A stretch of 64,000 nucleotides of DNA from Daucus carota subsp. sativus. Its lineage: Eukaryota > Streptophyta > Magnoliopsida > Apiales > Apiaceae. Shown here one piece after another: positions 34,862 to 46,282 of the stretch. The stretch is taken from assembly GCF_001625215.2 (NCBI RefSeq), contig NC_030381.2:39306689-39370688 (forward strand), read 5' to 3'. A program made the position numbers and the translations under genes. Numbering within the stretch: the stretch's first letter is position 1; every line of letters begins with the position of its first letter. The notes below the pieces were generated by a model that had not been told where the DNA came from, made no database searches, and saw only the letters and a program-made list of their open reading frames with translations.

Positions 34862-37800
34862 TTGTAAAGTTCATATAAGCGGTTTTAAAATATAATTTCT
34901 AGCAATTTAAAATAGTAAAAAATTGTCCTCAATTTTTGGTAAAAATTAGTCAATATGATCATTAAAATTTAAAGTTAGACAACTTTTTACATTCAATTAA
35001 ATCTAAAATTGTTGCTCTTTCATAATTGTAGGTTCAAGAAGTAATGTTTTATTTCGTAGAGGTGAATGGGTAAAAATTAGAATGTGATAGAACGAAGAAT
35101 TAAAAAGAATAAGGACAGAAGACAGAGATATAATTACGAAAAATGAGGGGTGTCGATTTTTTGATGATGAAATTTAAATAAAAGAATCTGATGATAAAAA
35201 TGGAGCTTTGTTTGAGATAACTCCTGGTTCGCTTCTAAATTAGTTTTTTTTGGGATATTTATCATAGATTCTTCTTTGACAAATTCTATGCAATCTTATT
35301 ATCTTCTGAAAATATTTGTAAAATTATCTTTCATTTGAATGCAACCACTTCCAATTTATTATGTAAGTACACGTAATATTCAACAAATCTTTACTTAAAA
35401 CATATATGATTGCTAACAGTTATAAATATTATTAAAAATATGATCTATGTACTTTTGTAAGAAACTTCAAAAAATAATATTTTATAATTCTTATTTTGAA
35501 AATTATATTTTCACGATATTTTGAAAATTTATAATATCTTTACGAGATACTTTCTAAGTTAGGTTATTTATGAAAAAAATTCTAAGTGTTATTATATGAT
35601 TAAACATTTATCAAAATATAAAATAATAAAAGAGTAATGTGTATTTATAACGATAAAAATTACTACATGTGCCAAGCAGGAGTTCCAAAGTCAAAATCAT
35701 AGGGAATTATGCTCACTAACGTCAAACATACACCTTCTTCTTATATATTCTTTTATTATTAGATCGCATAAGTAGACTTTTGTTCTCTCTTTTTTCTCTG
35801 GAAAATTATCTTCGCCTTCTGCAAGCGAATGAACTTGTACGAAGCGGCAGAAAAAAAGAGCTTGACCTTTTTGGTGGGAAAGCAAAAGAATTTGAAAAAA
35901 GGGCCGGGGGCAACTCAATGAGGCTGGCAATGTTGGTTTGGCCATACCTGCATTGTGGTTGGATCAAAACTCATCAGAGCCCCAACGCTCTCACATGCGA
36001 ACCCACTGTCCAGAGCCCCACGTGAAATTTTATCTAGCTCATGTGCCTCCCACAGATCAGTTGGATGATTAGTTAAAGTTTGTTCTGTCACATTGTTGAA
36101 TTGAATCCATATCCAAATGCTAACCTATCTGTTTATCATTGGTTGGGTTCAGAGATCGCATATTAACATGTTTTTTACTCCCTTCTTGGACCATTACTCC
36201 GGAACACTCAAAATACTCTACCATTTCAATATACCATTCTTTTAATACGGTATCAGAGGTTCGGGTCAGCGGGAAATTGACGTCCCGTGTATTATTGTCG
36301 ATTCAAAAATTTAGACTCTCAAATAAATATGACGCGGGAAATAGGTGTCCCGTGATTATTATCGATCCAAAAATTTAGACTCTCAAGCAATATTCGAGAA
36401 GAACTTATCAATTAATATCAAGAATTTAAAAGTCATGACATTTCAAAATATACATAATATTTACCTATCCGTAATATATCTGGGCTATTCATCGAAGTTG
36501 CTGGAGTTATAATTGTTTTTGACGGATGGATGGATATAAAATAGTAATCCAGGTTATAAAAAGAATCATACCAACTTTTATCATATAAATATGAATGATT
36601 TGATATATAATCGGTTGGTAAATATATTTGAGTTGATTGAAAACATAAAATACTAGAGCAGGGAAAAATAATAGGATTCGAGTAAACATCACACAATGCC
36701 TCCTTGGATTCCAACATGTCCAGATGTGGGAAGCCTCCATCCCCCATTATTTAATCACAGATTAAATTAATCTGGCAATCTGCAAACTGCACACACCTAA
36801 TTATATAAACTGAGCATACCACATTATTACTTCTTACACCTATATTAAATCAACTCGCAGAATACTGTATGAGTTGCTATCTGGTCATAATATTGTTCAT
36901 GAGGATCTCACCAGATGAGTAGCAGTTACGTCTATATTAATTTTCCCCTAAAATGAGGATCTCGCCAGATGCATTAGTTACCTTCAAATTATCATAAAGC
37001 CTAGTTTAATTGTGTTTAGAATAATAAACTACATATCCTAAATATCACAATTCCTAGAGCCCCTTGCTTGGTTTAAGCCGGGGTTTAAAGTTATTTTCAA
37101 CTTTAAACTGAAAAATGTATGTTGACCGAGCACTTATCTCACTGCCAGTGAACAGCGTCGTAAAACATGTGAATGGGACTTATTCAGTGTAAACACCGAA
37201 AGATTGATCGGATTAGTCGGTAATTTCAATCAAATAATTAACCAGATAATCAAGAGATAGTTCCGCGAGTTTTGGAGCATGGATTAATCGGGATTCATCA
37301 TCAATTTTGAGAAATGTAATCATAGGACATTAGGAGTATCTTAAATCTACATAGAAGGGTCCCTAAATTGAAATCTAAAGTAGGCGCAGTATACATAGTT
37401 TAGGAAAGAAATAAGATGGATGACAACAAGGCAGCTAGAATAAAACCAAAGTAGACATTGTATCCCGGTCGTAGCTAACCATACTGTATATAAAACCACT
37501 GTTGTATTGTACCATGACAATGGATACATGATTCTCATAATTATTGACATATCGATACATACATGAAAGTGATTATAGATTGGCATTGAAAAGGCTGCTA
37601 TGGCTTCCAAGTGGGGACTATTCTGCAATGAAATTTGATTCCCCGGAACCAATTGGGGTTCGAATTATTAAAATGAATCTTGAAACAAGCCATGTGTGTT
37701 ATGACTTGCTCGGATAAGTTCTCCATTAAGTTGCATGGGACTTTGTGCATATTATAAACCCTGTTTATGCATGGAACTTGTTTAACTGCAGGAGATCAGC

Positions 37801-40116
37801 ATATCATTATCCCTCATCCCATTCTTTAAATTCTCCCATCCCTATATTCAATAACATGTGAACTTGTTATTGCTTAGAGTAGCACGATTCAGATGCATAG
37901 TTAAAGAAATTTAATTCGAGATCATGTATTCATGTGACATTTAGGATGATTGAGACCCTTCACAACAACATAACAAGAATGAAGATCGCGGGTATTGAAA
38001 TTGGCGGGAATGGGAATAACATATAAGGGCCGGTTGGGAGAGTAATTTTCATTTTATGTGTTAAAATATATTTTTGGTGTTTACAATTTGTTAGATATAA
38101 TAATTATTATAAATTAGTTTTTAAAATGATCATTTACATATATATATATAATTAAATTTCAAAAATAAAAATAAGTAACTAAAAAAAACTACGATCTTCA
38201 ACTTTCTTCTATATGATTAATTAATCAAAAATTGATTTTTACATAGACAGTATAAATAAGTTAAGCTACTTCTAACCTAACCTGACTTATAAGTTCATAA
38301 GCTGGATTTATAAACTCAGATATACAACCCCAATAATCTATTATATAATTAAAATCATTTATCCATCAATAAAGTTAACATCTTTATCAATTAAGTTACT
38401 AATCCAAATATTAAATCATGAAAGAAGAGTTTCTATATCTAACTGACATAGAAAATCTTCTTAATCATCAACCAAAACTCTATCCTTTGCAAACAATAAT
38501 TTGATAATTCAACGTTACTAATTGCATGGATAAATAACTAGTGAAATTACTTAAACATAAGTGGACCCGGAGGCCCACAGTAGCAGAAGACGGGCTAACC
38601 TTAATTGATACGGGGCCCTATAGTTATCCAACCTGGAACCTTAGCTGTATTATGGTGAGTGGCAACTCATGCATATATACATGGCTGCAAAAAGTCTATT
38701 ATTTTAATATTTAATAGTCCATTTCTGTTTAATTTTTTGGACAACACACAAATGTTGAATTAATGGCATCAACCACTCATACGTAGAACAAATTCTAATT
38801 AGCGGATAGCAACAGCAGCAAGCTGCACTACAATAATTCTCGAGGGAAATAATGGCGAGTTAGAAATGTACAATTATTGGCTTCATCGGCAATGATTTTC
38901 GAGTACACTAAATTACTGCTGCAATTGTGGAAGCCCAGCCATTTGATTGGGTAGGATGGGGGTGGGGGCTTAAGATTAGATTTACATATTGACATTGCTA
39001 ATTAATCATGGTTGTTTTTACTTAAGCGTGTATGATTATAGTTATTAAACTTGTAATGATAAACCGATGGGAATTTGTTCATGTCATCATTGATAAACAC
39101 TTTTTGTTTTCGAACTTGCAATCTATTACGTACTATCATGAAAAATTAACGTTTCCATTGTTTGGATATCATTTTTTGTACAAGAATGTGTCTGATAAAT
39201 CCTGGGCAAGCCGATTAATTATGATTCTCGGATTTTAGATAAGAATAATACACAACTAAATAGTATAATTGGTTGTGTAATTTCCGTCGACCTAAAATTG
39301 GGAATACGGGGACAAGGGAAAGGAATTAAACAAGGTGAGACCCAAGATAGTGAGTGAAACGTGGAAACAGCGTAAAAGCATTAGGGCAATGTTTGGTTGG
39401 CCATAATTAGTGATGTGGCTTTCAAGGTGGGAGCCATGCACGAGAATGAAGGAAATGTAGCTTTATAAAGGAGGGTCCTTTGTGTGTGTGTCAATGCAAT
39501 GTATGGCTTGAGACTTGAGAGAGAAGGGAAAGGGAGAGATAGTAACTTTAAGAGAAGCCCATAAGGGCATATGGGATGGGAGAGATTCATCTACAGTCTA
39601 CACATACGAATGAATGTATCTAGAATACATGTGCACTCATTAATCAATTGTGCAAGATTTGGACTTTTTGGGTGAAATTAAATGCAAAGGTAACCTCTAA
39701 ACCCTCAAAAGATAAAGCTATCATGATTCTTGTGCCTTGAAACACAATCCTCTATATATTTTTTTCTACCTTCCTTGCATTTTACATCACTATGTTACCT
39801 TATTTACCTCCATTTTGGTTTTTTCCATTCAAGTATTTACCCCCTTTCACCATCCCCTTCTAACTAACCTCATAATTGTTAAGGCTACTTTTCACCTTGG
39901 GGTTAAATGTCGTAGCAATTCAACAAGTGAATAATTAGCTGTCTGCAATGCAGTATGCACATCAAATTAGCGCGCTCGTTTTGATCTCTTTGGTACACCC
40001 ATTTTCTAGATCAATGTTAGATGTGTTTCAAATTTTGTCTCTATTTTTTCTCAAAGCCGGGCATATGACCGATTTTAATCGAGCAATTTATGTGTATCTA
40101 GTAGTCTCATTATTAT
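34860..40116. other. Long intergenic stretch, no gene supported
   Basis: No conserved coding region seen. At 36269-36322 and 36334-36386 a ~54-base unit (GCGGGAAATTGACGTCCCGT..., CAAAAATTTAGACTCTCAA) is repeated; just before it CGGTATCAGAGGTTCGG at 36248 resembles a retroelement primer site, so this may be an LTR remnant. 37190-37300 carries GATTGATCGGATTAGTCGG and GATTAATCGGGATT, perhaps a decayed CAGTGTT-family hAT element. 39380-39600 has a TATAAAGG and purine-rich leader-like DNA but no ORF. Confidence 0.45.
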
Positions 40117-40836
40117 CAGAGCCGTGCCTGAGGGTGTTCCAAGTGTTCAACGGAACAGGGCCCAAAAATTTGAGGGGCCTTTTTTTAATGCATTATATAC
40201 ATGATATATACTGTTGGAAAAAATAGTAATTATAATTTCATTTCAACAAAGAAAAGTGCAGATAGAATAAAGTTTAAAAAATAATACATGCTAACTAATT
40301 ATCAATTATAATTATAAGTAAACGTAAAACATGTTATATTGATCTTAAAGATTAAAATTAATCATAATAATTTAATATAGACTACCCGTCTTACTTATTT
40401 CATTAAAATATATTTTACAACCGGGAACACTAGGGTTTTGTAGACAACTTCTACATTTTATCATTTTTTTAGTAATTCAATTCTTAGTTAATTAATTTAT
40501 TTTATTTTATAACTACATGCAATGTTTACATATTAAATGAAAAATATTAACTTATAAAATTACATTAATTAAATTATATATTTATATAAAATTTAAATAA
40601 GTTTAAATAAATAAATTAGGTTTATGTCATTGTTTTTTTGTTTATAATGATTACATCTTATTAATTATGTACTTGTAATTTATCTCCTTATTTTCGATGT
40701 ATTTAAATTATATTATAAAAGAAAATATTTAATTAATTTTTGTATTTTATTTACTTTATTATTTTATTTTATTTTAATTATAGGGCACCATTCTAAAATT
40801 TTGTACAGGGCACATGAAATCTCAGGCACGGCCCTG
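40117..40836. mobile_element. hAT-type element (CAGAGCCGTGCCTGAG), 720 bp
   Basis: Ends CAGAGCCGTGCCTGAG and CTCAGGCACGGCCCTG are inverted repeats; flanks ATTATTAT at 40109-40116 and 40837-40844 are an exact 8-bp duplication. Subterminal blocks GGGCCCAAAAATTTGAGGGGCC and AGGGCACC...AGGGCACATG are GC-rich, the centre very AT-rich. No transposase. Confidence 0.93.
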
Positions 40837-42895
40837 ATTATTATTATTATGAGTGAAATTAATCATACAATGTCATCTGGAAAAAAATGAGAATAATTTT
40901 TAGATATACAATATTTTTTCTTCTAATTATTAGACTAATTATGATGTAATTTAATTTTGGTCATTTCAATCATCTTATGTGTATATTATGGTTATTCGAG
41001 GTCAATCATCTCATGTGTATTCTCTTTTTTAAGTGTCGATGTAATTATATTTTGCTGTTGAAAGTACTAACAGAATCATTATTAGTTACTCCATTAGTTA
41101 TTAGGAAAAAGAGGGAAATAATAAACATTGTTTAAGCTGGAAACCTTAAAAGCCAATTAGATAAGAAGGATCTCTTATCCAAGCACTAACCAATCACGTA
41201 TCAAAGTAAAAAGAGGATTGCTTACAAGGCAAGGTTGGCAGTTGGCATAAATTAAAGTATTAAAAAGTAAAGAGATTCTCCATTTTTTTTAAGAATAAAA
41301 ATTTAGCAGCAAGAATCATGTTTTAAAACTGCATCAAATCGTGGACATTTTGATGCAATTTCATTGAGAGATACAATATTGTTGTTACACAATATCAAAT
41401 CGAATAGCTAATATGAACAGCAATATATGCCGTTGTGTTTATCTGTACAAGTTAGATCTGTAATAATACTTTACGCAGTTTGTTTATGCACTTAGGATGT
41501 GTTCAAATCAATTTGGATCATCTAAAGATTGCCTAAATCGGCTTGTAATTGCAGTCGAGTTCTAAGTGGCCAAATAAAACGTAATATATTAAGTCAATGA
41601 GATTTTCTGTTAATCAAAGATTCGAATATGAATATTATCAGAATTTCTTTTATTATTAATCCGCCCGTTTGGGTCAAATATGGGAGAAATATTTCAAATA
41701 CAGAGTGGGATAATTATTAAAAATTCGAGGATTTTGAGAATTAATGTTATCCTGAATTATCTGGAAAAAAAAACACACACACACACAATTCTAAAAAGCA
41801 TAAATCAATTCTAAAATATAGGAACTTCTAGTGGTTAAGCGAACACTTAATCAGAATTTTAAAGGGATAATTAAGCAGATTAATTAAATATATTTAAATA
41901 TGTTATTCTTATTATAAAAATTAAATTATGTAGTTATAATAAATTTAAATTTATAATATTCTTAATATCTTGATTTTGTTTCATATAATTTTAGTCATGT
42001 TATAAAAAAATTAAAAAATTAGCAAGTCATCATCATTTTGAAACGATTTCTTAATTTGCTTAATAATTGTTTGATTTCTAAAAAGCCTTAATCAAACGTT
42101 TAATACAAAATTAAAATATTTTAGATACCGATTATGTTAAATATGATTTTAAGAACAATGTGTGTATATAATAAAAGCAAGTCTAATAGTTTACCTAGAT
42201 GAGCTCCTCCTAAATTCACATTTAGGTAATATATCAAAAAAATGTAGTCTAAGAGCAGTGTTGGCTAAAAATGGTTGGCAATATGATCTCTAAGATAGTA
42301 GGTAAAATTTGTCGTAAACCATTTTGCTTCGACGGCTATATTTCAGAAATAATAAATTATTATTCTTTAAATTTGTTATAAATAAAATGTATATTATCAT
42401 ATGGTAATTAAAAAATATGACATGGAAAATATGTTTTTTTAAATGATGCATCTATAATTTTTAATTTTTACAATTCTATACTATATATACATATCAAGTT
42501 ATTTATGCATTAGATTAATATAATTTAATCTAAATATTCAACTCATAATTTGAGGATTTGAAATTCTCTTAAAAATATTAATCAACTCCATTTCAAATAT
42601 AAATATACATTTATATTTCTCATCTTATTTAAATTTTATTTTTTATTTGTTACCCTAATTTTATTTTTTATTACAGTTAAGGTTCTCATTTTATTTATCA
42701 TTTTTCTTCTATAAATATAAATATATTATCTTATAATTTTAAAAATATGTTTTGTGAAATGAAATAAATAAATAATTTTATATTTCTTGACATAAATAAA
42801 TTTATTAGAAAGTATAATATTAAAAGCTCTCAACAAACTATTAACAATATTAAAACAAATTATCACCTGTGAATATTGCAGTAGAAAGAATTAAA
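40837..42895. other. Intergenic, AT-rich, no gene
   Basis: No coding or structured feature supported. 42180-42310 has AAGCAAGTCTAATAG and TCTAAGAGCAGTGTTGGC, possibly decayed Harbinger-like ends. Confidence 0.45.
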
Positions 42896-42909
42896 TCGAC
42901 TTTCCAAAC

Positions 42910-43768
42910 CTTTCAAATTAGGGTTTTGAGAGTCGACTCTCAAAATTAGCCGTCACTTCTCCATTCTTCACCTTCATCTTCTACATCCACCAAATCATTT
43001 TCGCTCTCCCATCTTCTCCACTGTTTATCTGTTTTTTGTTTTTCAATAAAATCGAGTGTTGATTAAACCTCGAAGATTCCAATCGAGTTTTATTTTCAGA
43101 TCTGTTTCGGATTTGAGTTTGGACTTGATTGTTTTCTGAATAAATCAGATCTTTTGAAAAAAAAAGGTCCGATTGTGTTTTTCCGTCTCGCCTTTTGGCG
43201 TGTGTTGATTTAGTACCCAATTTTTGGGTGTTATATTTGTGGTTGTTATGTCTTCCTGCATTATCAATGAGAATGATTGGGATGGAGTTTTGGGAGATCT
43301 GGTTTATCGCATCATTAATACTTTCGGCATGTCTATAGCTGGCTCCCGGCATGTAGATAGCTGGGGTATGCTTGGAACGGTTGCTTGGAACGGTGGTGAT
43401 CGCATGTGCTCACCTTTCACAAATTATAGTTGTTCATTATTCGAGGATTCTTGTTCCTCATTGCTTAGTTTTTACAACTGAGTCGTCTGAACACCGCAAC
43501 AGCCATGGAACTATTGTGAAGGTCAATTGTGAAACTACCATTTTCAGGATTGATGTAGGCTGGATTACTCGAGAAGCCTTTGTATTCATTTTCAATTTCA
43601 AGAATCATTGGATTCATTGTGTTAAGCAGTCTGGAAACAATGCGGCTATTTGTTTAGCTCGTTTTATTGTTTATTAACCTGATTGCATTGTCAGTTGGGG
43701 ATCTGTCCTGACCAGACTTGTTTTAATTTAATGGAGTGAATTTGCATTTTGTCAAAAAAAAAAAAAAT
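42910..43768 (+). mobile_element. Internally deleted LINE with 14-bp target duplication
   Basis: Flanked by TCGACTTTCCAAAC at 42896-42909 and 43769-43782, and ending in A14 (43754-43767). The left part looks like a pyrimidine-rich LINE leader and opens a short ORF at 43248 (MSSCIINENDWD...). The right part, 43490-43677, encodes the tail of a LINE RNase H domain (WIHCVKQSGNNAAICLARF), followed by PDCIVSWG-type codons near the poly(A). Endonuclease and reverse transcriptase are missing. The insertion is therefore a short LINE derivative mobilised by retroposition. Confidence 0.82.
42924..42945. repeat. 22-bp perfect palindrome at the LINE 5' end
   Basis: TTTTGAGAGTC is followed directly by its exact reverse complement, beginning 14 bases into the inserted element. 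Confidence 0.95.
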
Positions 43769-43908
43769 TCGACTTTCCAAACTATGACACGTGTTTGAGA
43801 AAAACAGACGTACACAGGTAAAAGTTGACACACACTTTCAAGCATGATATTGTCCAATTGGACCTCCAGCCATGACGTGTTAGTGGTAACCGATAATCCA
43901 GTAAATAG

Positions 43909-44366
43909 CAGTGTTGTAAAAAGCGCATTAAACGGTCGCTTAAGTGGCCGTCTAAGCGGAATCGGCCCTAAAACATTTCGATTTTGTATTAAGCGGATTT
44001 TTAAGCGTTTTTTCAAATTAAGCGGGCTATTAAGCGGATTAAGCGGTCGTTAAGCGGATTAAGCGGTGCTTAAACGGTTAAAATGATTTTGACTTGCTAT
44101 TTTTCAGTTTTAAAATATTTTTTTATATAATATAACTATAATTATATTAAAAAATTAAAAAATATATATGTTATTAAAAATTTAAATTCTTACCACAACA
44201 TAATATTATTTTTGAATATACTAATATTATAATTAAATATTGTATTATATTTTATTAAATCCGCTTATTGGCCCGCTTAAAATTCCGCTTAAGCGTCCGC
44301 TTTACCGCTTAAGCGCTAGAAGGTCCTTCCACCGCCTAGAAACGATTTGCGCTTTTCACAACACTG
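43909..44366. mobile_element. hAT-type MITE (CAGTGTTGTAAAAAGCG family), 458 bp
   Basis: Ends CAGTGTTGTAAAAAGCGC and GCGCTTTTCACAACACTG are inverted repeats, flanked by exact GTAAATAG at 43901-43908 and 44367-44374. Both ends are packed with TTAAGCGG / CCGCTTAA units (more than ten on the left); the middle is AT-rich. Confidence 0.95.
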
Positions 44367-44800
44367 GTAAATAGTCGAACTCCCGACCTCTCACAAGGGG
44401 TATAAGAGTTTTACCATCACACCAAAATTTTGTTGGCGATATATAATATTCTTATCATAATAATTTTAACCTTTCTTTTCTAAATATAAAATTAGTATTA
44501 ACAATAAATACAAATTTCTCAAATAAGCATGAAATAGATAAAATCGAAATGAATAACCAATTGATTTAATAATTAATAGTGCATAAATTTAATCTTTTCT
44601 CTTAATTGATTTGTTCTTCTGAACTAAAAGATAGAAATTTATTTACCTGACAAAATAAGGAGACACAAAATCTAGTACCTTAAACATGTATTATTAAATT
44701 ATTAATTCTTACTATACATGTACTTTTGCAACTCAATAAAGTTATAAAGTTTTAACCAACAAGTTTAATTAAATCAAAATTAAATACACTATTATTTTAT

Positions 44801-45156
44801 GGAGTAAACTTCAAAGTTGTGGCTAAAGTTTACACCGATTTTCAAAACATTGGCTAGAATTTCAAATTCTCAGAAAGATGGCCAAACTTTGGCTCCGCAT
44901 TTTAAAAGTATGGCTCCCGTTAAATGTCACTAACGGGAGTAACGGACAGATGTGTAAAAATGAGTTCCAAATTCTCAGAAATGTGGCCAAACTTTGGTTC
45001 TGCTTTTAAAAGTGTGGCTCCCTTTAGTTGACATTTAACGGAAGCCACACTTTTAAAAAATGGAACCAAACTTTGATCACGTTTCTGAGAATTTGAAAAT
45101 CTAACCAACTTTCTGAAAATCGGTGTAAATTTTGGCCACAACTCTGAAGTTTACTC
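44801..45156. mobile_element. Foldback MITE with ~75-bp terminal inverted repeats
   Basis: Left GGAGTAAACTTCAAAGTTGT and right ACAACTCTGAAGTTTACTC pair over about 75 bases with few mismatches (including ACACCGATTTTC / GAAAATCGGTGT). Flanks TATTTTAT at 44793-44800 and 45157-45164 are an 8-bp duplication. The interior repeats TGGCCAAACTTTGG...TTTTAAAAGT.TGGCTCCC twice. An 8-bp duplication suggests hAT, but long repeats also occur in Mutator-like elements. Confidence 0.82.
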
Positions 45157-45490
45157 TATTTTATATGATAATTTCAAATCATGGAAAAACTTTTGAACAA
45201 ATTTGGTTCAATTTATTTTGTAATTTTCACTTACCTATATATATTTGAATATATAAAAACTATATTTAAATATCTTTTATTTCAAAACTACACCATAAAA
45301 AATTCATTCTGTGAAGTGCAAAAAGTCAGAGGAGGACTAATCTACAATTTAATCACTCCATCCATAAGCTTGTTTGACAAACATCCCCCCTAGCCTTTTT
45401 TACTTTTATCAGCAGTAAACAAGCTAAATGTAATTAATGTGTGAGGGTTGGAAGTTAAATGAGGATAGCAAGAGTATTAGATACACCACC

Positions 45491-45907
45491 TGGGCTGTAA
45501 TTCGAGTCGGGCGGCTCGCGAACTCGCCCGGCTCGAACTCGTTTAAGTGGGCTCGGCTCGGCTCGGCTCGACTCGTTAAACGAGCCGAGTTCGGGTAAAG
45601 CTTTCGGCTCGTTTAATTAAACGAGCCGGCTCGACTCGACTCGTGAAATTAAACGAGCCGAGTTCGGGTAGAGGTTTGGGCTCGATTAAGTGTAAAATTA
45701 TACGAGCTGGCTCGCTCGGCTCGTTAAAACCGGCTCGTTTAGCTAAACGAGCCGGCTCGACTCGACTCGTGAAATTAACCGAGTCGAGTTCGGCCAAAGA
45801 TTTAGGCTCGATTAGTTAATCGAGCCGGCTCGGCTCGGCTCGATTAAAATTGGCTCGAATTAGGCTCGGCTCGAAACTCGCCCGGCTCGGCTCGAATTAC
45901 AACCCTG
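45491..45907. mobile_element. hAT-type MITE with GGCTCG repeats, 417 bp
   Basis: Ends TGGGCTGTAATTCGAG and CTCGAATTACAACCCTG are inverted repeats. CACCACC precedes (45484-45490) and follows (45908-45914), a 7-base match consistent with an 8-bp duplication. Nearly the whole element is built of GGCTCG / CGAGCC words, unlike the AT-rich surroundings. Confidence 0.85.
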
Positions 45908-45987
45908 CACCACCAAAATTAAGCATAGTGTATGTATACATTTTGGAATAGCTTGAGGCCTTGTAGACTCTTCTGGGACTAGAGAGA

Positions 45988-45998
45988 GAATCTATATA
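45988..45998 (+). promoter_or_regulatory. Possible TATA box of the TPR gene
   Basis: TCTATATATGC lies about 285 bases before the ATG at 46283; the interval is a CT-rich leader with many TCTCTC words, as in many plant 5' untranslated regions. Position is plausible but not decisive. Confidence 0.4.
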
Positions 45999-46282
45999 TG
46001 CCAGCTAAGAAATAGAAGGATCAAAGCTTTCCTCTCAGGTCAAAGCTGTCACTTTGGGTTTTTTCCCTTCTTTTATATTTTACAATCTCTCTCCCTCATC
46101 TCTCTCCCATCTCTCTCTTTATCTATCAGACCATGAGCAGGGATTTATAAATCTCAATCCCCACAGCATCTCCTCTCTCTTTATTCCTCTCCATCTTCTC
46201 TTATCTTCTCCTCTGTTCACATTGCACAGTTTGGTCAGAGAGATACATATACATACACATACAGTGAGGGAGTAAGAGTTTA

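Noticed and set aside
35697..36025. Overlapping ORFs on both strands near 35.8 kb
   Set aside because: No protein family resemblance, no splice or promoter context; left as unassigned.
37190..37320. Another CAGTGTT-family hAT element (GATTGATCGGATTAGTCGG words)
   Set aside because: Subterminal-like words are present, but no terminal repeats or target duplication could be found.
39400..39660. Possible microRNA precursor in a TATA-led, purine-rich region
   Set aside because: I could not match any conserved plant microRNA or find a convincing long hairpin by eye.
43372..43677. Independent 101-codon gene
   Set aside because: The frame encodes the end of a LINE RNase H domain and lies inside an element with a target duplication and poly(A).
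46054..46275. Plus-strand ORF upstream of the TPR gene
   Set aside because: It consists of the CT-rich leader read as Ser/Leu/Pro codons; it is the 5' untranslated region, not a gene.
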